NCBI GenBank assembly: GCA_023264135.1
Contig: JALQSZ010000084.1
Location: 1 to 6,756, forward strand
DNA from: Acidimicrobiales bacterium
GTDB lineage: Bacteria > Actinomycetota > Acidimicrobiia > Acidimicrobiales > Acidimicrobilacustridaceae
DNA: 6,756 nucleotides
Direction: 5' to 3'
Every line of letters begins with the position of its first letter. Position 1 is the first letter of the stretch. The notes under the pieces were generated by a model, which had not been told where the DNA came from, did no database searches, and was given only the letters and a program-made list of their open reading frames with translations. Shown here piece after piece: positions 1-5,738 of the stretch. Both the position numbers and the translations under genes were made by a program.

Positions 1-602
1 GCACACAGTCCGAGCGGCTTTCCGCGCATTACGGCACGCCTCATATTTCAACTGGCGACATGTTGCGCGCTGCAGTTGCTGCCGGCACGCCACTGGGCAT
101 GGAAGCACAAGCAGTGATGGATGCCGGCGGTCTTGTGTCGGACGAAATCATTCTCGGAGTTGTCGAAGAACGACTCGCGGAATCCGATGTCCAAGCCAAC
201 GGTTTTCTTCTTGACGGATTTCCGCGCACCGTCGTGCAAGCCGAAGGCATGGCGAAGTTCGCAACGATCGATGTCGCGATCGATCTTGTTGTTCCTGAAG
301 AAGTTGTTCTTGAACGCATTTCATCGCGTCGAGTGTGTGCAAAGTGTGGCGCCATTTATTCGGTCGCCGCGCCACCGTCGAACGAGTGGGTGTGCGATAA
401 GTGCGGTGGCGATGTTGTGCAACGCGCCGACGACACTCCGGAATCAATTGCGAAGCGACTTGCTGCCTACAACTCAGAAACTCAACCAACCATTGACTTT
501 TATGAGTCCACAGGTTTGTTGGTGAAGGTTGATGGTCTCGGCACTCCCGACGAAGTCTTTGCTCGTCTGCGCAGTGCAATCGACGCTTGTCTTACCGACT
601 GA
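1..602 (+). CDS. adk: adenylate kinase, 5' truncated by window edge
   Basis: Adenylate kinase catalyses ATP + AMP <-> 2 ADP in the cytoplasm. The reading frame is open from base 3; the first two bases complete a codon, probably the Gly of the P-loop motif GKGTQ, since the visible protein begins TQSERL. About 14 N-terminal residues are missing by family comparison and 199 are visible. Family marks are HISTGDMLR (AMP site), GFLLDGFPRT (visible residues 67-76) and a LID domain with two Cys pairs, CAKC and CDKC (visible Cys 112, 115, 131, 134). That pattern is the zinc-binding LID known from Gram-positive adenylate kinases. The ATG at base 60 is internal (Met of STGDM), not the start. map follows after 7 bases, as in the common secY-adk-map order. 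Stop TGA is at 600-602. G-runs are rare here, unlike the second half of map. Confidence 0.97.
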   Translation, partial: TQSERLSAHYGTPHISTGDMLRAAVAAGTPLGMEAQAVMDAGGLVSDEIILGVVEERLAESDVQANGFLLDGFPRTVVQAEGMAKFATIDVAIDLVVPEEVVLERISSRRVCAKCGAIYSVAAPPSNEWVCDKCGGDVVQRADDTPESIAKRLAAYNSETQPTIDFYESTGLLVKVDGLGTPDEVFARLRSAIDACLTD

Positions 603-609
603 CCGTCGA

Positions 610-1353
610 ATGAAAGCTCGTTCAAAAGACGAACTTCGTCACATGCGCGCTGCAGGTCGCGTCGTTGCAGAAATGCACGAAAAGATTCGTGCCGCGATCC
701 GTCCCGGCGTCACCACTGCCGATCTCGATGCGATCGGTCGAACCGTGATCGACAATCGGGGAGCGACCTCAAACTTTCTCGGCTATCACGGCTTTCCAGC
801 AGTGATCTGCGCCTCACCCAACGATGTGATCGTTCATGGAATCCCCGGTGCGGTCGTGCTGAAAGAAGGCGACATCATTTCGGTCGATTGCGGTGCCGTG
901 GTCGAAGGGTGGCATGGCGATGCAGCGTTCACCGCCGGGGTGGGGGAGATCTCTCCCGAGGCAGCGCGACTCATCGCCGTCACCGAGGCCTCGCTCGATG
1001 CAGGCATCGCCGCCATGGTCGAGGGCAACACCCTTGGCGATATTGGTGCTGCGGTGCAGGCGGTGGTTGAGGCCGCCGGGTTCTCGGTCGTCCGCGAGTA
1101 CGTGGGCCATGGCATCGGTCGGGCCATGCACGAGGCCCCCGAGGTCCCCAATTACGGGGTCGCAGGCAAGGGCGGAAAGCTCAAAAAGGGCATGACCCTC
1201 GCGGTGGAGCCCATGGTCACCATTGGAGAGCCCGACACCTTCCTCAGCGAGGACGGCTGGACAGTCCTTTCGGCCGATCGGTCGTGGGCAGCCCATTTTG
1301 AACACACCATCGCCATTGGCCCGAATGGGCCCGAAATTCTGACCCGTCCGTAA
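610..1353 (+). CDS. map: type I methionine aminopeptidase
   Basis: This enzyme removes the initiator methionine from new proteins as they leave the ribosome. The protein has 247 residues, normal for the short type I form without an N-terminal zinc-finger extension. All expected active-site residues are present: His76 (IVHGIP), metal ligands Asp93 (SVDCG), Asp104 (HGDAA), His167 (GHGIGR), Glu200 (AVEPM) and Glu231 (FEHTI). I chose ATG 610 because [20 protein letters not shown] aligns with the usual N-terminus. The frame is open back to 529, but that stretch overlaps adk and does not resemble the family. There is no clear Shine-Dalgarno, and the start is 7 bases after the adk stop, so translation is probably coupled. 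Base composition changes near position 900 (see findings). Confidence 0.96.
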   Translation: MKARSKDELRHMRAAGRVVAEMHEKIRAAIRPGVTTADLDAIGRTVIDNRGATSNFLGYHGFPAVICASPNDVIVHGIPGAVVLKEGDIISVDCGAVVEGWHGDAAFTAGVGEISPEAARLIAVTEASLDAGIAAMVEGNTLGDIGAAVQAVVEAAGFSVVREYVGHGIGRAMHEAPEVPNYGVAGKGGKLKKGMTLAVEPMVTIGEPDTFLSEDGWTVLSADRSWAAHFEHTIAIGPNGPEILTRP

Positions 1354-1381
1354 CCGGGCGTCTACCACGAAATCGGCGCAT

Positions 1382-1410
1382 TTGGAGCCAGCGGGCCAGA
1401 CCGGTAGGGT
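1382..1410 (+). promoter_or_regulatory. candidate sigma-70-type promoter for infA operon
   Basis: TTGGAG at 1382-1387 and TAGGGT at 1405-1410 are separated by 17 bases, the ideal spacing for a housekeeping promoter. TAGGGT fits the TANNNT form common for -10 boxes in high-GC Gram-positive bacteria; the -35 box matches TTGACA only at TTG. Transcription would start around 1415-1418, giving a leader of about 75-80 bases before infA. The site lies in the first gap after map. It resembles the candidate promoter at 5640-5669 upstream of rplM, which raises my confidence. This is inference from sequence only. Confidence 0.45.
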
Positions 1411-1480
1411 CTTCAGTCCGCCCTCGTCCGGGTTCCCGCCTTTGCGCGGTCCTGAGCAGGGGTTTTCAGATCCATCACAC

Positions 1481-1486
1481 AGGAGA
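1481..1486 (+). promoter_or_regulatory. Shine-Dalgarno of infA that decides a CTG start
   Basis: AGGAGA is a strong ribosome-binding sequence. It lies 7 bases before the CTG at 1494, which is optimal, but only 2 bases before the out-of-frame GTG at 1489, which is too close. It therefore supports CTG as the infA start. AGGA (1481-1484) could also pair with TCCT (1492-1495), which covers the first two bases of the start codon. Confidence 0.8.
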
Positions 1487-1493
1487 CAGTGTC

Positions 1494-1718
1494 CTGGCTA
1501 AGCCCAAAGAAGACGCGATCGTTCTTGAAGGAACGGTCATCGAGCCGCTGCCGAACGCCATGTTCCGCGTCGAACTCGAAAACGGCCACAAAGTGTTGGC
1601 CCATATCTCCGGAAAGATGCGGATGCATTACATCCGTATTCTCCCCGGCGATCGCGTCCAAGTTGAGCTGACGCCATACGACCTGACTCGTGGTCGGATC
1701 ACCTATCGGTACAAGTAA
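1494..1718 (+). CDS. infA: translation initiation factor IF-1, apparent CTG start
   Basis: IF-1 binds the A site of the 30S subunit and works with IF-2 and IF-3 in start selection. The 74-residue product is a single OB-fold typical of the family and full length, with clear blocks [41 protein letters not shown] and [12 protein letters not shown] at the C-terminus. The N-terminus reads (M)[12 protein letters not shown] if CTG 1494 is the start, matching the usual MAK opening. No ATG, GTG or TTG occurs in this frame nearby upstream, and the first in-frame ATG downstream is inside the conserved NAMFR block. The GTG at 1489 is in another frame. CTG is very rare as a bacterial start, so gene finders limited to ATG/GTG/TTG would miss this gene. 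A sequencing error at 1494 is the main alternative. Identity is near certain; the start is probable. Confidence 0.95.
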   Translation: MAKPKEDAIVLEGTVIEPLPNAMFRVELENGHKVLAHISGKMRMHYIRILPGDRVQVELTPYDLTRGRITYRYK

Positions 1719-1741
1719 CAAACAACTGAACACAAGTGAGT

Positions 1742-1822
1742 GTCTGATCAGAAGGATCAGACCCATCGAAGGAGTCGGGCTTCGGCTTCAACTTCGCTTC
1801 GATGTTCCCGGCAGAGTCCGGG
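1742..1822 (+). promoter_or_regulatory. structured RNA leader between infA and rpmJ
   Basis: Three inverted repeats lie almost end to end. The first is GTCTGATC (1742-1749) with GATCAGAC (1755-1762), loop of 5. The second is CATCGAAG (1764-1771) with CTTCGATG (1797-1804), enclosing 25 bases that contain a small C(TTCG)G hairpin at 1777-1788. The third is CCCGG (1807-1811) with CCGGG (1818-1822), loop of 6. The rpmJ ribosome-binding sequence AAAGGA begins at 1825, directly after the last stem. No T-run follows any stem, so ordinary intrinsic termination is unlikely. The position suits an autoregulatory ribosomal-protein leader or a processing site; this is inference. Confidence 0.5.
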
Positions 1823-1839
1823 CGAAAGGAACAAACGCA

Positions 1840-1953
1840 GTGAAAGTACGCCCAAGCGTCAAGAAGATCTGTGAGAAGTGCAAGGTGATCCGCCGCCATG
1901 GTCGCGTGCAGGTCATCTGTGAAAACCCTCGTCACAAGCAACGGCAGGGCTGA
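1840..1953 (+). CDS. rpmJ: 50S ribosomal protein L36, zinc-binding form
   Basis: L36 is the smallest protein of the large ribosomal subunit and folds as a zinc ribbon. The product has 37 residues, [14 protein letters not shown] at the start and [10 protein letters not shown] at the end, with zinc ligands Cys11, Cys14, Cys27 and His32. It is therefore the zinc-binding paralogue rather than the Cys-less form made under zinc limitation. The start is GTG at 1840, with AAAGGA at 1825-1830 nine bases upstream. The frame is open further back to 1690 but that part is not L36-like and covers the structured leader. rpsM starts 3 bases after the stop. Confidence 0.97.
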   Translation: MKVRPSVKKICEKCKVIRRHGRVQVICENPRHKQRQG

Positions 1954-1956
1954 TCC

Positions 1957-2334
1957 ATGGCACGTATCTCCGGTGTTGATATCCCGCGTGAAAAGCGCCT
2001 GGAAATCAGCCTTACGTACATCTACGGAATCGGTAACACGACTGCCAAGCAGATCTGTGAAGCCACCGAGATCAATCCCAGCACTCGCGTTCGCGACCTC
2101 ACCGATGAAGAGGTCAACAAGATCCGCGGTTACATCGATGCCAGCCTGAAGGTTGAAGGCGATCTGCGTCGCGATGTCGATCAAGACATTCGTCGCAAGA
2201 TGGAAATCGGTTGTTACCAAGGTCTGCGTCACCGTCGTGGCCTTCCGGTTCGCGGTCAGCGCACGCACACCAATGCACGTACTCGCAAGGGTCCCAAGAA
2301 GACCGTTGCCGGCAAGAAGAAGGTGGCGCGCTGA
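1957..2334 (+). CDS. rpsM: 30S ribosomal protein S13
   Basis: S13 sits in the head of the small subunit, contacts the P-site tRNA through its C-terminal tail and takes part in intersubunit bridges. The product has 125 residues. It opens [14 protein letters not shown], has the helix-hairpin-helix-like segment [14 protein letters not shown] (residues 22-35), the diagnostic [20 protein letters not shown] block near residues 86-105, and a Lys/Arg-rich tail ending KKKVAR. It starts 3 bases after rpmJ. Its TGA overlaps the rpsK start as TGATG (2332-2336), so the two are almost certainly translationally coupled. In E. coli the S4 repressor acts just upstream of rpsM; here there is no room for a leader at that point, and the structured gap is before rpmJ instead. 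Confidence 0.98.
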   Translation: MARISGVDIPREKRLEISLTYIYGIGNTTAKQICEATEINPSTRVRDLTDEEVNKIRGYIDASLKVEGDLRRDVDQDIRRKMEIGCYQGLRHRRGLPVRGQRTHTNARTRKGPKKTVAGKKKVAR

Positions 2335-2732
2335 TGGCAAAGCCAAGTAGCGGTGGTCGTCGACCCCGCAAGAAGGAACGCAAGCACGTCACCCATGGCG
2401 TGGCTCACATCAAGAGCTCGTTCAACAACACCATCGTCAGCATCTCCGACCAGGACGGCAACATCCTGTCGTGGGCCTCAGCCGGAAACGTCGGCTTCAA
2501 GGGTTCACGGAAGTCGACGCCGTTCGCGGCGCAGATGGCCGCTGAGCAATGTGCAAAGCGTGCGATGGAGCACGGCGTCCGCAAGGTCGACGTGCTTGTG
2601 AAGGGTCCAGGCTCGGGTCGCGAAACCGCAATCCGCAGCATTCAGAACGCTGGCATCGAAGTCACCGGAATCAAGGACGTCACTCCTGTTCCGCACAACG
2701 GTTGCCGTCAGCCCAAGCGTCGGAGGGTCTGA
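2334..2732 (+). CDS. rpsK: 30S ribosomal protein S11
   Basis: S11 is part of the platform of the small subunit, near the mRNA exit region. The product has 132 residues. Family blocks are [20 protein letters not shown], the glycine-rich [36 protein letters not shown] and the C-terminal [19 protein letters not shown] 2334 overlaps the rpsM stop and gives the normal MAKP start. The frame is open upstream to 2211 inside rpsM, but that stretch is a shadow. The last codons carry GGAGG (2722-2726), which serves as the ribosome-binding site of rpsD. Confidence 0.98.
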   Translation: MAKPSSGGRRPRKKERKHVTHGVAHIKSSFNNTIVSISDQDGNILSWASAGNVGFKGSRKSTPFAAQMAAEQCAKRAMEHGVRKVDVLVKGPGSGRETAIRSIQNAGIEVTGIKDVTPVPHNGCRQPKRRRV

Positions 2733-2734
2733 AC

Positions 2735-3352
2735 ATGGCTCGTTATACCGGCCCCAAGGCACGTGTCTCGCGTCGCCTCGGCACCAACATCTTTGGCACC
2801 AAGGGCGAAACCGTTGCCCTCGAAAAGCGCCCCTACCCGCCAGGTGAGCACGGACGTACGCGTCGTCGTGGCAACCCCAGCGAGTACCTGCTCCAGATGC
2901 AGGAAAAGCAGAAGGCGCGTTTCACTTACGGCCTTTCCGAGAAGCAGTTCCGCAACCTCTACGAGGAAGCGAACCGTCGCGAGGGTGTGACCGGCGAAAA
3001 CATGCTCCGGTTCCTCGAGATGCGTCTCGACAATGTTGTCTACCGCTCCGGTTGGGCAGCGACTCGTCCGCAGGCTCGTCAGTTCGTGGGCCACGGACAC
3101 ATCAATGTCAACGGCAAGCGCGTCGACATCCCGAGCTATCGCGTTCGCAAGGGCGACATCATCACCCTTCGCGACAAGACACGCGAGATGGTCGTCATCC
3201 AGTGGAACCGCGAAGTTCTCGACCGCACGCCTCCGGCGTGGCTCGAGGCGGGCGACGGTGGCTTCAGTGTCACCGTTCTTGCGGCGCCGCTCCGCGATCA
3301 GATCGACGTGCCGGTGCGCGAGCAGCTCATCGTCGAGCTCTATTCCAAGTAA
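2735..3352 (+). CDS. rpsD: 30S ribosomal protein S4 (Cys-less form)
   Basis: S4 is a primary 16S rRNA binding protein that starts small-subunit assembly; in E. coli it also represses its own operon and acts in antitermination. The product has 205 residues and begins MARYTGPKARVSRRLGTNIF. It has no cysteines, so it is the form without the N-terminal zinc site. The S4 RNA-binding domain lies around residues 95-155, including MRLDNVVYRSGWA and the HGHINVNGKRVDIPSYRV block. The end is VREQLIVELYSK, typical of the family. ATG 2735 is 2 bases after rpsK, with GGAGG eight bases upstream. As the likely repressor of this gene group, S4 is the first ligand to consider for the leader before rpmJ. Confidence 0.98.
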   Translation: MARYTGPKARVSRRLGTNIFGTKGETVALEKRPYPPGEHGRTRRRGNPSEYLLQMQEKQKARFTYGLSEKQFRNLYEEANRREGVTGENMLRFLEMRLDNVVYRSGWAATRPQARQFVGHGHINVNGKRVDIPSYRVRKGDIITLRDKTREMVVIQWNREVLDRTPPAWLEAGDGGFSVTVLAAPLRDQIDVPVREQLIVELYSK

Positions 3353-3364
3353 GTGCCACTGGCC

Positions 3365-3383
3365 TGGCCGACACCGTCGGTCA
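3365..3383 (+). promoter_or_regulatory. hairpin in the rpsD-rpoA gap
   Basis: TGGCCGAC (3365-3372) can pair with GTCGGTCA (3376-3383), an 8-bp stem with one G-T pair and a 3-base loop. It starts 12 bases after the rpsD stop in the only sizeable gap (3353-3435) of the rpmJ-rplQ group. No T-run follows, so it is not a standard terminator. It could be an RNA processing or stability element, or a partial attenuator separating ribosomal proteins from rpoA. I see no convincing promoter in this gap. Confidence 0.35.
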
Positions 3384-3435
3384 CGCCCTTGTGCAAGTTC
3401 ACGAAATCGAACGTACGGAACCGAGGTAGGAACAC

Positions 3436-4374
3436 ATGCTGGTTATGCAGCGACCGAAGGTTGAAGCGCTTGGCGACGCCGATGGCGATCGTCAGTTGTT
3501 CGCGGTGGGACCGCTCGAGCCTGGCTTTGGCCACACGCTCGGCAACTCATTGCGCCGCACCCTTCTCTCATCAATCCCCGGCGCAGCCGTCACTCAGGTG
3601 CGGTTCGACGAGGCACTCCATGAATTCGACACCATCAAGGGTGTCACCGAAGACGTCACCGACGTCATTTTGAACCTCAAGGACCTTGTCCTTCGGGTGC
3701 ACAGTGATGAAGCCGTGACCCTTCGCATCGATGTCAAGGGTCCGGCCGAGGTCACCGCAGGTGACATCGTCACGACCTCAGACGTTGAGATTCTCAACCC
3801 TGAACTTCACATCGCCACCATCAACGAGTCGGGTCGACTCGCTGTCGACGTCACCGTCGAAAAGGGTCGTGGCTACGTGTCGGCAGAACGAAACAAGTCA
3901 ACCAACACCATCGGTGTGATCCCGGTCGACTCAATCTTCTCGCCAGTGCGTCGTGTGACCTTCTCGGTTGAACCGACTCGCGTTGAGCAGTCCACCGAAT
4001 TCGACCGTCTTGTTCTCGACATCGAGACCGACGGTTCGATCACCGCTCGTGAAGCACTCGCATCGGCTGGTGCCACGCTTCAGTCACTCGTCACCCTTGT
4101 GGCCGAGATGAGCGACGAGCCGCAGGGTCTTGAACTCGGAGAGGTCAGCATCACGCATGCCGGCTCGCCCGACCTTGACCTTCTCATCGAGGATCTCGAT
4201 CTTTCCGAGCGTCCCCGTAACTGCCTCAAGCGTGCCCAGGTGAACACCGTTGGTGAGCTCCTCCTCAAGTCCGAGGATGATCTTCTTGCGGTGACCAACT
4301 TTGGTCAGAAGTCGCTTGATGAGGTCATCCAGAAGCTTGACGAGCGCGGTTTGTCGCTCAAGAACCGGGACTGA
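3436..4374 (+). CDS. rpoA: RNA polymerase alpha subunit
   Basis: The alpha subunit dimerises to seed RNA polymerase assembly and touches upstream promoter DNA and activators. The product has 312 residues, as is usual in high-GC Gram-positive bacteria. The N-terminal assembly domain (about 1-225) shows GHTLGNSLRRTLLSSIPGAA (32-51), FDTIKGVTEDV and RGYVSAERNK. The C-terminal domain (about 245-305) shows SERPRNCLKRA (257-267) and the helix-hairpin-helix segment NFGQKSLDEV (288-297). Arg259 and Asn262 match E. coli Arg265 and Asn268, which contact UP-element DNA. ATG 3436 is favoured over ATG 3445 because GAGG (3423-3426) is 9 bases upstream and MLVMQRP is the usual opening. rplQ follows after 6 bases. 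Confidence 0.98.
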   Translation: MLVMQRPKVEALGDADGDRQLFAVGPLEPGFGHTLGNSLRRTLLSSIPGAAVTQVRFDEALHEFDTIKGVTEDVTDVILNLKDLVLRVHSDEAVTLRIDVKGPAEVTAGDIVTTSDVEILNPELHIATINESGRLAVDVTVEKGRGYVSAERNKSTNTIGVIPVDSIFSPVRRVTFSVEPTRVEQSTEFDRLVLDIETDGSITAREALASAGATLQSLVTLVAEMSDEPQGLELGEVSITHAGSPDLDLLIEDLDLSERPRNCLKRAQVNTVGELLLKSEDDLLAVTNFGQKSLDEVIQKLDERGLSLKNRD

Positions 4375-4380
4375 TCCACC

Positions 4381-4734
4381 ATGCCTGCAACCCCACGTAA
4401 GTCCAAGCGATTTGGCGGCAACGCCGCTCACCAACGCCTCATGATGGCGAACCTCGCAGCGTCGCTGTTCGCCGCCGAGGGCATCGTCACCACCGAAGCA
4501 AAGGCAAAGGCGCTTCGCCCCATCGCTGAGAAGCTCATCACGAAGGCCAAGAAGGGCGGCGTTCATCGTCACCGTCAGGTCGTGTCGTTCATGGGCGACA
4601 AGGAAATGGCCTCGAAGCTGTTCTCCGATATCGCGCCGCGTTACGAAGGACGTCCGGGTGGCTACACCCGCATCCTGAAGCTCGGCCCGCGCCAGGGCGA
4701 CAACGCGCCGATGGCTCGTATCGAACTGGTCTGA
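4381..4734 (+). CDS. rplQ: 50S ribosomal protein L17
   Basis: L17 lies near the peptide exit tunnel of the large subunit. The product has 117 residues, the compact bacterial length, with no long C-terminal extension of the kind seen in some actinobacteria. The conserved blocks are [44 protein letters not shown] and the C-terminal [25 protein letters not shown] in shortened form: GGYTRILK and MARIELV mark it clearly. It starts 6 bases after rpoA without a strong ribosome-binding site, so coupling to rpoA is likely. It is the last gene of the rpmJ-rplQ group. A strong hairpin begins 28 bases after its stop. Confidence 0.97.
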   Translation: MPATPRKSKRFGGNAAHQRLMMANLAASLFAAEGIVTTEAKAKALRPIAEKLITKAKKGGVHRHRQVVSFMGDKEMASKLFSDIAPRYEGRPGGYTRILKLGPRQGDNAPMARIELV

Positions 4735-4750
4735 GACCAGCAGCACGAAC

Positions 4751-5617
4751 ATGAGTGTGATCACGGCCGACCAAACATGGTCGGCCGTGTCGCGTGCGCA
4801 CACAGAACGCGCGCCTGTCGATATTCCTGCACCGGCTGCAGGGTTCACGCGCATTCGCATGACAATCGCGTACGACGGTTCGAAGTTTCGCGGCATGGCC
4901 GAAAACGACGGCGTTGAAACAGTCGCAGGAACAATTCGCGCAGAAATTGAACGCTGTGTTGAACATCCCGTGGTGTTGTCTGTCGCGGGTCGAACCGATG
5001 CTGGTGTGCACGGATGGGGTCAAGTGATCTCGTTTGATATCGACACCGATCTTGTTGCATCGGGAAAAGGATCACCGGCGCGTCTTGCGCGTTCCATCAA
5101 TCGACAGTGCGTTCCGGCGATCGTTGTGCGCGACGCGCAACTCGCAGCAGCGAATTTCGACGCGCGGTTCTCGGCGTTGTGGCGTTCGTACCGGTACACC
5201 GTTGTGAACCGTCCCGTTCCCGATCCGTTCCTTGCTGCCACTTCGTGGTGGGTTCCGCAGGAACTCGACATTCATGCGCTGCATCTCGGATGCGACGCGC
5301 TCTACGGACTCCACGATTTCTCGAGCTTCTGTCGGCGACCCAAACCGAACCCGACCACCGGCTTCGAGCCGTCGCTCATGCGTCGGGTCCACGAAGCCAC
5401 GTGGCACGACCTCGGCGATGGCATCCTCCGGTTCGATATTCGGGCCTCGTCGTACTGTCATCAGATGGTCCGATCCATCGTGGGGACCCTCGTGGAGATG
5501 GGCCGAGGTATCCGGCGACCCGGGGAAATGTCGGGCATCATCCGGGCCCAAGACCGCTCCGCCGCTGGGGGAGTAGCGCCTCCTCAGGGGCTGTGTCTCT
5601 GGGAAGTCGGGTACTGA
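4751..5617 (+). CDS. truA: tRNA pseudouridine(38-40) synthase TruA
   Basis: TruA converts uridines 38-40 in the anticodon stem-loop of many tRNAs to pseudouridine. The catalytic motif AGRTDAGVHGWGQ is present (residues 79-91, nucleophile Asp83 counted from ATG 4751). Other marks are TIAYDGSKFRG (38-48), FDARFSALWRSYRY (136-149), DFSSFCR and the C-terminal YCHQMVRSIVGTLVEMG (235-251). After YDG..F.G, Met49 stands where an aromatic residue is usual. Length is 288 residues from ATG 4751, or 252 from ATG 4859. The short version would cut into the first beta strand (RIRMTIAYDG), so I prefer 4751, but no ribosome-binding site precedes it, and GTG 4787 is also possible. Residues before about 32 do not look conserved, and a hairpin covers their start. 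G-runs become frequent after about 5385. Confidence 0.93.
   Translation: MSVITADQTWSAVSRAHTERAPVDIPAPAAGFTRIRMTIAYDGSKFRGMAENDGVETVAGTIRAEIERCVEHPVVLSVAGRTDAGVHGWGQVISFDIDTDLVASGKGSPARLARSINRQCVPAIVVRDAQLAAANFDARFSALWRSYRYTVVNRPVPDPFLAATSWWVPQELDIHALHLGCDALYGLHDFSSFCRRPKPNPTTGFEPSLMRRVHEATWHDLGDGILRFDIRASSYCHQMVRSIVGTLVEMGRGIRRPGEMSGIIRAQDRSAAGGVAPPQGLCLWEVGY
4762..4789 (+). terminator. perfect 11-bp hairpin after rplQ, over the start of truA
   Basis: CACGGCCGACC (4762-4772) pairs perfectly with GGTCGGCCGTG (4779-4789) around the 6-base loop AAACAT. The stem is GC-rich and lies 27 bases past the rplQ stop, where the ribosomal-protein operon could end. No T-run follows. U-less hairpins have been proposed as terminators in high-GC Gram-positive bacteria, but this is debated. 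The hairpin begins 8 bases inside the coding region if truA starts at ATG 4751, so it may instead, or also, limit truA translation. Confidence 0.5.
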
Positions 5618-5639
5618 CCCGACCGGCATTTTCGGCGAG

Positions 5640-5669
5640 TTGCCTCGGTTCCGGGCCGAGCCGTAGGCT
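5640..5669 (+). promoter_or_regulatory. candidate sigma-70-type promoter for rplM-rpsI
   Basis: TTGCCT (5640-5645) and TAGGCT (5664-5669) are 18 bases apart, acceptable for a housekeeping promoter. The -10 box fits TANNNT. Transcription would begin near 5675-5678, just before the first stem of the leader at 5681. The stretch leading into the -10 box (CGGGCCGAGCCG) closely resembles the one before infA (CGGGCCAGACCGG). Sequence inference only. Confidence 0.45.
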
Positions 5670-5680
5670 CTCTCCTCCGC

Positions 5681-5738
5681 TCCGGTGCGCAGTTTCTTGC
5701 CGACACCGGACTTTCGTTCGAAAGCCACCTTCGGGTGG
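5681..5738 (+). promoter_or_regulatory. three-helix RNA leader of rplM
   Basis: Three perfect stems follow each other with no unpaired base between them. Stem 1 is TCCGGTG (5681-5687) with CACCGGA (5704-5710); inside it GCA (5689-5691) can pair with TGC (5698-5700). Stem 2 is CTTTC (5711-5715) with GAAAG (5720-5724), loop GTTC. Stem 3 is CCACC (5725-5729) with GGTGG (5734-5738), loop TTCG, which forms the very stable C(UUCG)G tetraloop. The rplM ribosome-binding sequence AAGGG starts at 5749. L13 leader RNAs that control rplM are known in Firmicutes; this could be a counterpart, by position only. Confidence 0.6.

Noticed and set aside
529..609. Extended start of map inside adk
   Set aside because: The extra 27 residues overlap adk in another frame and do not match the family; ATG 610 gives the canonical N-terminus.
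1318..1336. GGCCC/GGGCC inverted repeat near the end of map as a terminator
   Set aside because: It is a 5-bp repeat inside conserved coding sequence (IGPNGPE) with no T-run, and is explained by codon choice.
1489..1671. Open frame from GTG 1489 as an alternative infA start or a separate small gene
   Set aside because: It is in a different frame from IF-1, its product resembles nothing, and AGGAGA is only 2 bases upstream. No sign of a frameshift is needed because CTG 1494 gives a complete IF-1.
1699..2346. 215-codon open frame on the minus strand
   Set aside because: It is antisense to rpmJ and rpsM, both unmistakable, and shows no family features of its own.
3365..3383. Rho-independent terminator between rpsD and rpoA
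   Set aside because: The stem is not followed by a T-run, and rpoA and rplQ have no promoter of their own that I can see, so full termination is unlikely.
4084..4896. 270-codon open frame on the minus strand
   Set aside because: It lies antisense to rpoA, rplQ and truA, has no recognisable family features, and such long open antisense frames are expected in GC-rich genes.
5072..5728. 218-codon open frame on the minus strand
   Set aside because: It is antisense to truA and the rplM promoter region, rich in Arg and Gly in a way typical of shadow frames.
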